A DNA stretch of 64,000 bases from Sipunculus nudus (Eukaryota; Annelida; Sipuncula; Golfingiida; Sipunculidae), in contig CM049306.1 in NCBI GenBank assembly GCA_026874595.1, positions 105,289,142 to 105,353,141 on the forward strand, written 5' to 3'. The notes under the pieces were generated by a model that saw nothing but the letters and a program-made list of their open reading frames with translations, did not search any database and was not told the origin of the DNA. Positions 41,260 through 52,049 of the stretch are shown piece by piece. The translations under genes and the position numbers were made by a program. The stretch's first letter is position 1, and each line of letters begins with the position of its first letter.

Positions 41260-41499
41260 CAGCGACAAGAGCAATGCCCGAACAGCCAAGTAATGAAAAA
41301 CATCCAAAGAGACTCCTTTGCAAGAAATACAGAGACAAGAAAAAGAAATTTATTGCACCAAAGACATCTGTGATTATGGAGCCCCGTCATGAAATATACT
41401 CCATTATTACACCATGTCGTTCACAGAATGTGAGCAGCTCGTCAGACCCAGCAGACCCAAGCACGTCAACACGTCAGCCAAGTACATCTATTTAATCAC

Positions 41500-43450
41500 A
41501 AATGTAGGTACTTAAAAGTTTAGCTTAGTAGAATTAAAAGATAACGAACTCGAGAAGTAAAAGTTCACCATTATTATTAGAAGAACTGACAATTTTGGCG
41601 GGGATCTAACTTCACAATGTAAAAATTCTGACAGAGGCCGTCAACGAGAAAAGCGCACTTCTTCAATAAATACGATAGGCGGAAGAATGGTGAGGAAACA
41701 TCGGTGTCATTTTATACTTAATAAAAACATAAAGGATTGTTGTGATATTTCTTTTCAGTTCACAAAGGAGGCAGAATGAATAAAAACGCAGAGATCTGTG
41801 TTTGCAGAACCTATTTTCTTTCTATGAAAAAGAGATATATCGTTAGCAGTTATAAGCCGGGTTAAACTGAGATTAAACTCTCCTTTTCCTAGTTTGTTGG
41901 TATATATAATTCTCACCAAAATATAGGACTGATGCAGTGCTTTCGAGATGCTTTCCAGAACTGAGGTTCACCCCATCCACATACACATGCGAAGAAAGGG
42001 CACGCAATTGTTCCAGTTGAGCAGTGTCATCTCCGTATACAGGTTGTGATAACCTTTCATACAAATGAGTTTAATCCGGGGATTCTCAATGTGTTGCACA
42101 ATGATTCTCTTCAGATGGAAGCAAATTGGTTGGTGTCAGTTTATTGAGGTAACTTACTACATCATGAGCTAAACTCGACAATTATATGCAACAAACATAT
42201 TCAGGTAACATTTACAATGACTTTTCTTTTGCAGTTTCGTAATGTTTAAGCAATTTCGCTAAACAGATTTATTTTATTTCAAGGGCTTTTCAGTCCTGGC
42301 ACGTCTTCTGCTGCCGCTACATGGTTTATACTGTACTAGATACGTGTGACCGCTGTCTGGAGACGTTCAGTTGTTAAAACGAGTACCTAAGAATTACGGG
42401 GTATGGTGTTACAGAATGATTAAAGACAACGCATATGTCGGAAGGACAGTTCCGGTGTATACATGTATATCCTGACTGAAATACATGTATATCCTGACTG
42501 AAATTGCTAAATCAATTATTTGTGTAACACAAAAAGAATGTTCATATTCAGGTAAATCCAGTTCTTTTCACAGTATTTAAAAGGTACAATATTTCATTAT
42601 GAGTGTGGGAAATTTAAGAATGAATTTAGTTTAATTATTTTCAAAATACGTCTTCACACGTCAAAATATAAGCAAAGTTCAATGAAAAGTCCCCTCTTAA
42701 TAAAACGACCTTAAACAATGTTATCTGTGATAGATGTTTTCTTTAGAATCTTTTCACGTCGGTCATATAATCGTTACATTTAAACTTTTTTTTGCGAGGC
42801 TCACTTTATATACCTGGTAAGAGATGGCCATGTTTTTCAAACAGGAATCCGAATATCTTTTTTTCTCTGAGAATAGTTTTCCTTGCCAAAATTTATGGTG
42901 CTTCTACTAGGTTGATTCCAACAAATGTTTAAAATATTAGTAAAAGTATGTGTTTACACATTCTTTATTAAATTTAAATAAATTCAATACGACACATTTC
43001 TAAGAGTTAGTTAATAATATGAATTCAACTACATTTAGACATCAGCATTTCTATACACATAAATTCGTATTAAAATTCTAAATTTGTAGACAGAATATTT
43101 GACAATGACTCCAGGACATCGTTACATGTTTTCCATACTTAACATAACTTATGTTCAGGCTCTTCTACGGACTACTCGGAGGCCACTAGTGTGTAGCGGA
43201 GCGCCACCGAGTGAATGCACATAAGATTAATGTTAATTTTTCATGTATGTACTTACATGTAAATAATTTAGCAAGCTAGGCCATAGGAATTTATTCCCCT
43301 ACATGGTTTCGTAAAACACTTTATCTTCAGGTGAATGAACGGACCTGTTGTGTGTTCAAGTTCATGGTAAAGACATTTCTGGTTCTCCCATGTATCACTA
43401 GGTTTCAGCATTAACTAATGATTAGCCCAGCTAATTTTAAGTAATTTGAC
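41500..43450. other. Non-coding stretch
   Basis: No gene supported. The only clear structure is a 23-bp perfect tandem duplication (ATACATGTATATCCTGACTG plus three bases, twice) at about 42458-42505. Confidence 0.5.
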
Positions 43451-43499
43451 CTATAGCGATCACCCCTTTGTTCGGTTTCCACCCGGCCGTATGGCCGTC

Positions 43500-44780
43500 C
43501 GCCCGTGAACAGGGCACAAATCGTAACCGTTAGACCTAGAAACTTCTAACTGTACAGTAAGGGAGGTCTATGAAAAATCTCGGTGGAAACCTGAAATTAC
43601 CTCTCTTTTATCAATATTCTTTAAGCTATGAGCCTTGATTAATTTGATACCAAAGCAGGGCGCAACTCATTACCATTTGACCTGGAATCTCCTTGGAAAT
43701 CTCCTAGGAAACCTTAAATTAGGGCATGGTGACCTATATTCTGCGACCTATGGGCCGAAAACATGATTTTGAGCACCAAGACAGTACGCCGGAGCACAAA
43801 TTAGGCCATTAGACCTAGAATACTCCAGCGTAACATTCAGGGAAGTCTTGGTTAAAGGAACATGAAATAAGGTAACCGTGACCTATATTCTGTGACCTAT
43901 GGACAAATGATGTCACATGAGCACCCTGAATGTCAGATGGGCAAAAATCATATCTGTTAGGTCTAGAATCTTCTAACGCAACTACAAGGGGTGTTCTGGG
44001 CAAATCTACTTGGAAACCTGAAATTAGGTCATGGTGACCTATCTTCTTTGACCTACAGACAACAAACTTGATTTTGAGCACTCAGACAGTCAGAAGGGGC
44101 ACAAATTGTATCCTTTAGGGCTAGAATTTTATATCGTAACATTCTGGAAAGTCCTGGGGTAATGTCCTTGGAAACAAAAAACATTTGGTCACCGTGACCT
44201 ATATTCTGCGACCTTTAGGTATATATATGAGCACATATATATTATATGAGCACAATGAATGTCAAATGGGCACAAATCGTATCTGCTATGCCTTGCATCT
44301 TCTAACGCAACATCCTGGGCGGTTCTGTAAAAGTCTCCTTGGAAACCTGAAATTAGGTCATGGTGGCCTATATTCTGAAAGCTATGGACCAATTTTGAGC
44401 ACCCAGACAGACAGGGTACAAATTGGAACTGTTTTCCGTGGAATATTCTAACATATCGTCCAGGAAGGTTTTGTGCAAATCTCCTTGGAAACCTGTTATT
44501 AGGTCATGATCGACCTTTATTCTACGAGCTAATGGCACACAACATGATTCTGAGCACCAAAACAGTCACACAGGGCACAAAAACTTAACTGTTGGACCTA
44601 GAAACGTCTATTGTAAAATCTTTAGCAAGTTTCCTTTGAATCTTGAAATTAGGTCACTGGAAAGTATTTATTGTGTCAGCTGTAGGTGAAAACATGATCA
44701 TAGTACTGGGAAAGTTAGATGGGTACAAATCATAAGGGTTCAACCTAGAACCCTTTAACTTCAAATTTAAGAAGGTCTTG
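43500..44780 (+). repeat. Satellite of ~150-bp units with inverted AGGTCA half-sites
   Basis: About eight diverged units share landmarks GGGCACAAAT, CCTAGAA(T/A)(C/A)TTCTAAC, GG(A/T)AAGTC, CTTGGAAACCTGAAATTAGG and TCATGGTGACCTATATTCTG. The half-site position recurs at 43721, 43870, 44026, 44186, 44355, 44501 and 44651, giving periods of 146-169 bp. The unit at 44026-44040 reads AGGTCATGGTGACCT, a perfect inverted repeat with 3-bp spacer. Open frames inside are by-products of the repeat. Confidence 0.9.
44026..44040. promoter_or_regulatory. Perfect IR3 nuclear-receptor-like site
   Basis: AGGTCATGGTGACCT equals the consensus estrogen response element AGGTCAnnnTGACCT. Near-matches occupy the same place in other satellite units. 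Binding is inferred from sequence only. Confidence 0.5.
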
Positions 44781-45479
44781 GGCAAATATGGACAAAACAA
44801 CTGATTTTGCCCTCTCTGGAAGTCATTCATTCCATTGTTCAAGGTTCCTCTACAAATATTTTTCACCAGATCATTAGAATAATAATTAATACATGCATTT
44901 CCTGTATGTTAAATTCAGCTGAGCGCCATGGCCCATGGTCCACTTGTTGTCAAAGGTGTCAGATTTACCAATCTGTACTTGTTGACAGTATATTTTTTAC
45001 GGTTACTATATTCTTCTGTACATTCCATATTTCAGCAATCACATTGAAACTTAAACAGTAGTATATATCTGTTTTCACCCGGGCTTTCCCAAGAGGTAAT
45101 TTCACCTTAAAACGAAACCCTTCCTGTTGCATTGTGGGACGGCCTGGACTACTTGTCTCACCTGTCAAATTTTAGAATCAAAATTTGTAACATTTCAAGA
45201 AAACACCGTCTGTTGAAATTTCAGAAGCGCATGCTTACAAAATTTACTCATTTACTCACTTCATTCCGTGAAGTCCTTACCCCAAAACACCCATGTTTAT
45301 GTAATTTTGCTTTGAAACACTCATATCCAGCATAACTGAACGGACCACATTACCCTATTCAATACATTTATTCCTACGCCGCTCGTGTTTGTAGAAGCTT
45401 CAGTGCATTGTGGGGTTGGAATTTTACTCCCCATAAAATTTTCCTAATCAGCAGAATCGTACTGCGATTCTGCGCAGTG

Positions 45480-45840
45480 TGATTTTCTTTTTAAAAAGTT
45501 GGTCAAAGGTCAAGGTCATCGATAAAAATAAAAATCATATTGTCCTTACTACTTGGTCGAACATGGTTGTATCCTTAGAAACTGTGGTTCATTTAATACC
45601 TTTCTCCATCCACCATAATTTGGCCTAGTACTCTGTCCTTGACCTTTTGAAAATGTGTCTGTAAGTCTGTCCGTTTGTTTGTGGTCGTTGTTTTTTTTTT
45701 TATCTAAATTCAGCACGCCAAAGGTCACAATTTTGTAGCAATCATTTTAAAACATGTGGTCTTTATTTATTCATTATCTCTTGAAGCCTCTTGATTTTGG
45801 TCAAAATCAGTCAAGGTCAATGAAAACTAGTTTAAGTATT
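45480..45840 (+). repeat. Dispersed GGTCA-rich repeat, copy C
   Basis: TGGTCAAAGGTCAAGGTCATC at 45500-45520, followed by AAACTGTGGTTCATTTAATACC, CTGTCCGTTTGTTTGTGGTC and a second GTCAAGGTCAATGAAAAC near 45812. Same order as copies A and B at 9.5-11 kb. Confidence 0.65.
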
Positions 45841-45849
45841 TATTTTATA

Positions 45850-48470
45850 TCTCTTTCTCTTTTAAAAATGCTCTTTCCCACATAAACTGATTTATTTTCC
45901 CCTCTAAGGAGAACATTTATTGAACTCCAAACTACTGAGCATTTTTTTTTAACTTGTTCATTTTCAAAGCTATTAGGTCTTAGGTTATTGCATAAGGTAA
46001 CATTTGATAAAAAAGAACAAGACTCGCTAAATCTCGTTGCTAAATTCCCGTCGAACAGGATTATACTCAAAGACGCTCTTTAAGCTCCAATTTTGTAGCA
46101 GTATTTTTCAATCCCAGAAGCCTATTTTATTATTTATATCGCTCAAAGATCAAAGCCATCCTCCACCAAAACTGTTTATTTTCCTTATAAAATATCGTAC
46201 CCACATAAAATGAAGCCCATTTTATTCATCTTTCCTTCGCCATAACATGAACGAATCACTCAGTCTGGCCTTGTGCTTCTCCCGCGACTTATCAAATCTT
46301 CATAACTACACGAACAGTTATGTTCCCCAAGAATAAATGGGCCAAAGAATAAATGGGTCATTCCTCTGTCCCTCTGTCTTTCTGTCTTTCTGTCTGTTAA
46401 TTTCACCACCTATGGTGGTCTAGTTTTATCTGATCAGTTGACATTCTTCAGTCCCCTCAGTCTTGGTACAGCTCATAGGATCACGCACCTGGTGGTGACG
46501 ATCTGTCACCCTGTGTCTGTATAAGACTTGTGCACACGAAAAATTGTTTTAAACTGGCGAGTAAACAAATGCAACGTGTTTCCATTTAACACTGAGTTTC
46601 ACGCGATTCTCCGATTACGGCATGGTAATTACACGACGGTTTTGAATACAAAATATCCTAAAAATAATTGTAAAGGAAACATTCCTGTGGTGTTATGGGA
46701 CAGATATCATCACATTAAAAAAATTACTTTTCATTTACTTTTGTATATTTGTCTCATCAAACGGTCAAATTTATTGAAGCATACCTAGCTATTAACCGAT
46801 TATCCGTAGATATTCCTCATGTCCTTCAAAGGCACATATCCCTTTTAAATGATATGTTTATTATCTCAGGCTACTAGTTAATTTTGACTGAATAAAAAAT
46901 GTTTCTCAGCAAACCTATCCCAATGAAAAGGTATGATATCATGATATCCCTAAGGGAAGCCTGAACCAAATTACTTGCATACATAAGATATGCAAGGATT
47001 CAAAATTATTTGAGAAATCAAGAAGGAGTTTATGAATTTTATTTTATATACATAGAAAAACAGTTGTTTTAAAAGGGTAATGTTAAATCAAAGGGGTAAT
47101 CTGAAATCGATTTCAGATGGTAATTTGAAATCTAAAATAAATAAATCGCTACACCGGCACATAGGATCCCTACCTCCTTTCACCTGTCTTATACTTTGAT
47201 ATGGTTCTATGTGCAAGTACACATAGTATATGTGTGTCTGTTTACTATGTCACAAGACCACAGGTGTAATATTGCCAAAAAATGAGGAAACATGAAAGAA
47301 GAAACACATTAGAAAAACTGGTTTGATTCTTGAAAAGTCTTGATTTCAGAAGTTGCGTGAAACAGCCACCAGGTGGTGTAAGGGAGGAGTAAGCATAACC
47401 TATATGAGGCATATACCATTATACTTTAAGGATAACACACTATACCTCAGGTTAATAATTATATCATGCCCGGTAAGGTTCCTTTAATTATAACTCCACA
47501 AGGTATAAGAGTTACTACATATGTCTTAATCGCCGTTCGCTGGCTTGTTTGGTTATTATGTTTTAACTTAAGGGTAACACCTAAGAGACAACCCAGTAAA
47601 CTTTGTAGGTAATCTGGATCACCGTTATGTTTTCTGTGAAAGATTCTTTACCATATAGCAATCGAGACCATTATCATTTACAAGTGAATCAGATGAAATG
47701 TTTATTCACTTCTGATAGGGTGTAAGTAATGGGATGTAACTGTATACTGTCGGTAGTAACTGTGTATTTGAGCTGCCTTTTTTTCTGGTTGGCACAGTGA
47801 CCTGTGATTCAATGTTAGAGTCGGAATTGTGACACACACTTGTCTTGGCGTTGATTTATGCATTTTCATGCCTATGAACCACATATCAAAAATTGATTAG
47901 GATCTTCAACAGGTAATATTCCGGATATGCTTTATCCAAGAGCTTTCAAATTACATTCATTATTTTTTAATTGAAATCGTTCATTAAATTTGTTGAGACT
48001 GTTAAATATGTTAAGAGCTCAAACCAATTTGTAACCCAGTTTTTGTTCTTGTCATGAGGTAAATGGTCCTTAAACACAAAAGTAATTAAAAAAAGGTAAT
48101 TGGTATTACTTTAAGAAGTAATTATAAATGTCATCGATAACTTTTCTGAAAACACAAAAGTCATTTTTTAATTGTAATTGATTGCTTTTAAAAATAATTG
48201 TATTTGTAATCGATTATTTAAAAAGTACTTGGACCCAACTCTGGTAACCATAAGTCTTATAATAAAAAAAATATAAACCTTCGACGTTTCGGATCAATCC
48301 AAAAGAGGAGGAAGGGAGCAAATGTATACATTGAACTGAATTATTCAATCATCAGAGTAAACAGAAATAACACATTGTAGTATGTGAAACCGTCCTCCCA
48401 TCTACTGATATGTCGGCCGATTTTTTTTAAATCGGCCGATATGTTCGTTAGATGTAAGGTTGCTGCCGGG
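45850..48470. other. Non-coding stretch
   Basis: A CTGTCTTTCTGTCTG tract lies near 46370, a copy of the CCTGTGATTCAA repeat at 47801-47855, and an imperfect palindrome around TCGGCCGA at 48408-48442. No gene recognised. Confidence 0.5.
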
Positions 48471-48473
48471 CCG

Positions 48474-48720
48474 TACACTCTAAGAAAAAAAGGTTACATG
48501 TAGAACCCTTAAGGGTTCTTTAGAGTGGATCCAGTGGGGAACCCTTAAAGGTTCCAGGTAGAACCCTCTGGTCAGGTTTCTTCATAGAACCCTCTCTAAG
48601 GGTTCTTCATGGAACTCCAAGGGTTCCATATATAACCCTAACAATGGGTGCTTCTTAGAACCCTACTGAAAGGTTCTTTCTGGAACCGATTCTTCAGATA
48701 AGGGTCCTGACAGGGTCCTG
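48474..48720 (+). mobile_element. MITE-like GGTTC/GAACC palindromic repeat, copy 1
   Basis: The left end TACACTCTAAGAAAAAAAGG resembles TACACTCTTA-type termini of well-known animal MITEs built from AAGGGTTCTT blocks. The body alternates GAACCC and GGGTTC about twelve times (e.g. GAACCCTTAAGGGTTC at 48503). The matching right terminus is missing, so the copy is truncated or decayed. Confidence 0.65.
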
Positions 48721-49735
48721 GTATGACAGATTTATGGATGATTACTCCATTTTGTATTCATAATAATTTACGAAATATTCTTTAGGATATGGGTTCTCTT
48801 CACTTAAACCAATCGGATCTTATACATTTAGGGTATAGCTTTAAGTTGTGATGTGATGATAACTTTGTGTTAAAGCAGCTGTATTGTAGAAAAGCACAGT
48901 TAGGCAATTCATGCAAAATATTTGGCAAAAATATTTCTTAGGATCAATTTCATTTCAAAAATGTAAAAAGCTGTTCTAGTGCTGTGTTTATTGCGGTTAA
49001 AATATGCTTTGATTGTTAAATGAAAAAAAAACAAACGTGCTCCATGTTAAAACATTTTAATTTGCATATCATAAACAACTGTAAAAAAAATATATAAAAC
49101 ATGACCATGCGGCATGGACTGATGAGATTGCATATCTTAAAATCGCAAACGACTCTTTCAAACAGTACGGGATAATGTCCATTCATCATACTCGGCAACT
49201 CGGTCAGTCCTAAGGTAAAATATAAATTGAATCTGATGTCCATACAAATAGAGTTTAAGTAATATAATCCACAACACATGCAACGGATCCATTTCATGTA
49301 ATTTAATTGCCTATTTACTGCCTTACAACAAGACCGGATAATATCAATTAAACACCTATAAATATGCTCATCACTTTCATGGCCTCGGTAACAACAATAA
49401 TTGAACTTATATCCTAATTACCAATTACTGATCTTTCTAACAGTGTTGATTTTATGGTAATATTCAAGAGGTGTGATGAGCAATATTTCATTAAAATGAT
49501 CCCTAAAACGTTCGATTTGAGGGGTTGATTTCAAACTTTTCCACACCGGGCAGATCACACAGCCGCACCGGTTCAATCTTTTCTTTTGTCGCCTTTGATC
49601 TTTAATCACAATCCTAGGGCCCCACAGACCCTTAAGACTGTTGGTCTTCGTGTTTGGATGGATCTGGCATGTTCATGATCTGTGCATGGAGAAATCCAAA
49701 CGTGTTTGTCAGTCCCTTAAATAGGATAAACTGTA

Positions 49736-50604
49736 CTAAACAAAGTACAACCCAATGACACAACATAAGGTTGTTGTCGCGTCCATAGTTGGATGCTCGT
49801 CCTTGACGGTGACTTGATCTACCAGGATTGATGCCCTCTTGGCAGTCAATGGATTCCCTTCCTGACAATCCTTAAACAGTACACACGGCGTCAGTTTGGC
49901 ATCAGCCTGCAAAAGAAAGAAGGAAACAATAAATAATCAATCTGAACATGGAAATCTGTGGACATTGTCCTCTAACTCACTGTGACCAATGTCTCATCTT
50001 GTTAAAATATTCGACACAGGTGGTAACACTGTTAAAACAAAATATAACAAAGCAACAATTAATGAACAAATGCATGATCCAGATTAAACCTCTTTCACTG
50101 TAAATCATGCCTTTGCTTGAAGTTTCAATTTTAATAAAAAAGTTTGAATTTTGAAGGAATAATGAGACATATTCAATAATGCAGACCACTCCTGAACACA
50201 CCTACCTTAGTCAGGACAAACAGCTCTTCATCTTTCTCTTTAAACAGCCTTGGTAGTTATACTGCCGCGCATTGATGGTCAGTTCTGAAAAGAACAAATT
50301 TTTATATGCTATCTAAATTGTGTCAACAACATAACACATTTCTGCCTTTCTGAAAAAATGCTGACAAATATATTCCTTCTTTGATCTTACTATTTATAGT
50401 CGAATCTACAAATACACAGAAAGTAAAGAAAATTAATATGAATTATACACATATTATAATCCAATATGAATTATGGTCAATATCAATGCAATGCTACCCA
50501 TAGTAATAAGGCGAAACAAAACCACATACATATATTAGTATACTCATTTGTGCGTTTATTGTATGTTAGTGTACTTATATACAAAACACACACGCACGTA
50601 CCCC

Positions 50605-50652
<48 letters not shown>

Positions 50653-51180
50653 GAAACATAAATGTGTACTTCAGTATATGAAAACACATCGCTGGCACTG
50701 TAGATTATTATACAAGAACATGATCACTCTGCCAGGCCACCCATATACACAATACAATAACACGTGGTATTAACTTACCTTTTGCCTGGGCAGTGGTGAG
50801 GGCTGAATCTTGGCTTAATGCTGTATAAAAACACCTAGATTTTGTAAGCGATCCACCATACAGCAACTTACCCGTACTCTTAGTCTTCTTTTTTCAGCAA
50901 ATTTTTACTTTTCAAGAGGGACTGGTAAAGAATGTTCAAAATGGCCGTTGTGGATGTCTTCGTTCAAAGCTGTTAGACATTCGAAAAGGCCGCTGAGATG
51001 CTGCCACGTAACAGTAGCCTGCGAATGGCAGCACACAAGAATGACCAGATGCTGCCCGGCGCCCCCCACTGTTCGCGCCCGACCAGTCAACTCGTCACCC
51101 GTAGCCCGCCTCCCGCTGCTTGGACTAACCCATCTGGCTGATGAGGGCTCTGACGGGATCACTTCTTGTCTTTTCTGACG
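49736..51180 (-). CDS. Candidate small spliced gene, unknown product, frame problem
   Basis: Consistent GT-AG junctions on minus give exons about 51180-50872 (donor CGG|GTAAGT; probably 5' UTR, GC-rich), 50820-50779, 50284-50206 (CTAAG|GTAGGT) and 49906 to the stop TAG at 49738-49736. The last exons read [20 protein letters not shown], then [20 protein letters not shown]. Exons 2-3 read [20 protein letters not shown] and QYNYQG in a frame offset by one; the two frames overlap at TTTAAAG (50253-50247). No start ATG was found in either frame. It could be a frameshifted pseudogene, an lncRNA, a mis-joined model or an assembly indel. Protein family not recognised. Confidence 0.3.
50606..50649. 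repeat. (AT)n microsatellite
   Basis: Uninterrupted alternating AT after ACGCACGTACCCCCC. Confidence 0.95.
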
Positions 51181-51272
51181 AGTTTAGGGGGGAAATGTCC
51201 AGTTTATGTTGTCAGAGTAATGTTAATCTTGCCTTGCATTATGAACAAAATCGATAACGCCATCAGGTGTAG

Positions 51273-51273
<1 letters not shown>

Positions 51274-51345
<72 letters not shown>
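51274..51345. repeat. (AT)n microsatellite, left of a MITE
   Basis: About 72 bp of alternating AT that stops where the GGGGCGGAT element begins; the same repeat resumes at 51484. Confidence 0.95.
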
Positions 51346-51348
<3 letters not shown>

Positions 51349-51480
51349 GGCGGATACTGGATTTTGGAAAGGGGAGGGTCAAACCAAGGAAGACTAAATG
51401 TAAACCTAAAAAAATGTCGCAAATGTCAGGGTTTGATCCCCCCAGAAAAGGTTGTTTTGGCTCAAAAGGGGATCCACCAC

Positions 51481-51482
<2 letters not shown>
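51346..51482 (+). mobile_element. MITE, GGGGCGGATCC family, copy 3, inside an (AT)n tract
   Basis: The left end AGGGGCGGATACTGGATTTT and right end GGGGATCCACCACTGC are weak inverted repeats. The body (GGAAGACTAAATGTAAACC, GTCGCAAATGTC) matches copies at 4802 and 36195. Pure AT on both sides indicates insertion into one microsatellite. Confidence 0.8.

Positions 51483-51483
<1 letters not shown>

Positions 51484-51539
<56 letters not shown>
51484..51539. repeat. (AT)n microsatellite, right of a MITE
   Basis: About 56 bp of alternating AT, followed by a degenerate TATA-rich zone to about 51720. Confidence 0.95.
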
Positions 51540-51540
<1 letters not shown>

Positions 51541-51859
51541 GTGTGTGTAAACATATACATATATGTATGTTTATATATTTATATATTTGTGGTGTATATA
51601 TATGTATATATATGTTTTATATAATATAATATGCAATTATGATTTTATATTATATCATATTATATATTTCTATATTTCTATTAGTTTTATTATTTATAAA
51701 TATAATATAACATCAGGTAAGATAAAAAAATGAAACTATAATACGATTTAATGTAAGATAATATAAGAAATGATGGGATAAGATAAGATAATGACATCAT
51801 TTATCATATCAGTGAATACTCATTCATATAGACAGTGACCCACACACGTATTGGTACTG

Positions 51860-52040
51860 TAGGGTGTTATCAGGCACGCTCTCTTAGGGCAGAACACACG
51901 AAGAACCTTAAGTGGGCTATCTGGAACCCATTGATATCAAAAACGGTTTTAAGCTGAACCATGGTTCCAGCTGGAACCACTGATACAGGTTCTGCATGGA
52001 ACCCCCAAGAACCATTTTTACTCCAGCCGGCAAAATCAGC
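51860..52040 (+). mobile_element. MITE-like GGTTC/GAACC palindromic repeat, copy 2
   Basis: CACGCTCTCTTAGGGCAGAA may be a decayed TACACTCTTA-type end. The body has GAAGAACCTTAAG, GAACCATGGTTCCAGCTGGA, GGTTCTGCATGGAACCC and AAGAACCATTTTTACTCC, matching the style of the repeat at 48474-48720. Confidence 0.55.
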
Positions 52041-52049
52041 TGCACAAAT

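Noticed and set aside
41208-41495. 95-codon plus frame after the (GA)n tract
   Set aside because: It starts inside a simple repeat (RERERERE) and continues as low-complexity Ser/Thr-rich sequence with no splice support; not distinguishable from chance.
43815-44451. Several 67-88-codon frames on both strands
   Set aside because: They are repeats of the same satellite unit (e.g. NIGHHDLISGFQ) and do not represent genes.
50905-51178. Overlapping 85- and 76-codon frames on opposite strands
   Set aside because: The region is GC-richer, which lengthens chance frames; it fits better as 5' UTR or promoter of the candidate minus-strand gene.
51166-51624. 152-codon plus-strand frame
   Set aside because: It is made of (AT)n giving YIYIYI plus the MITE at 51346-51482; no independent coding evidence.
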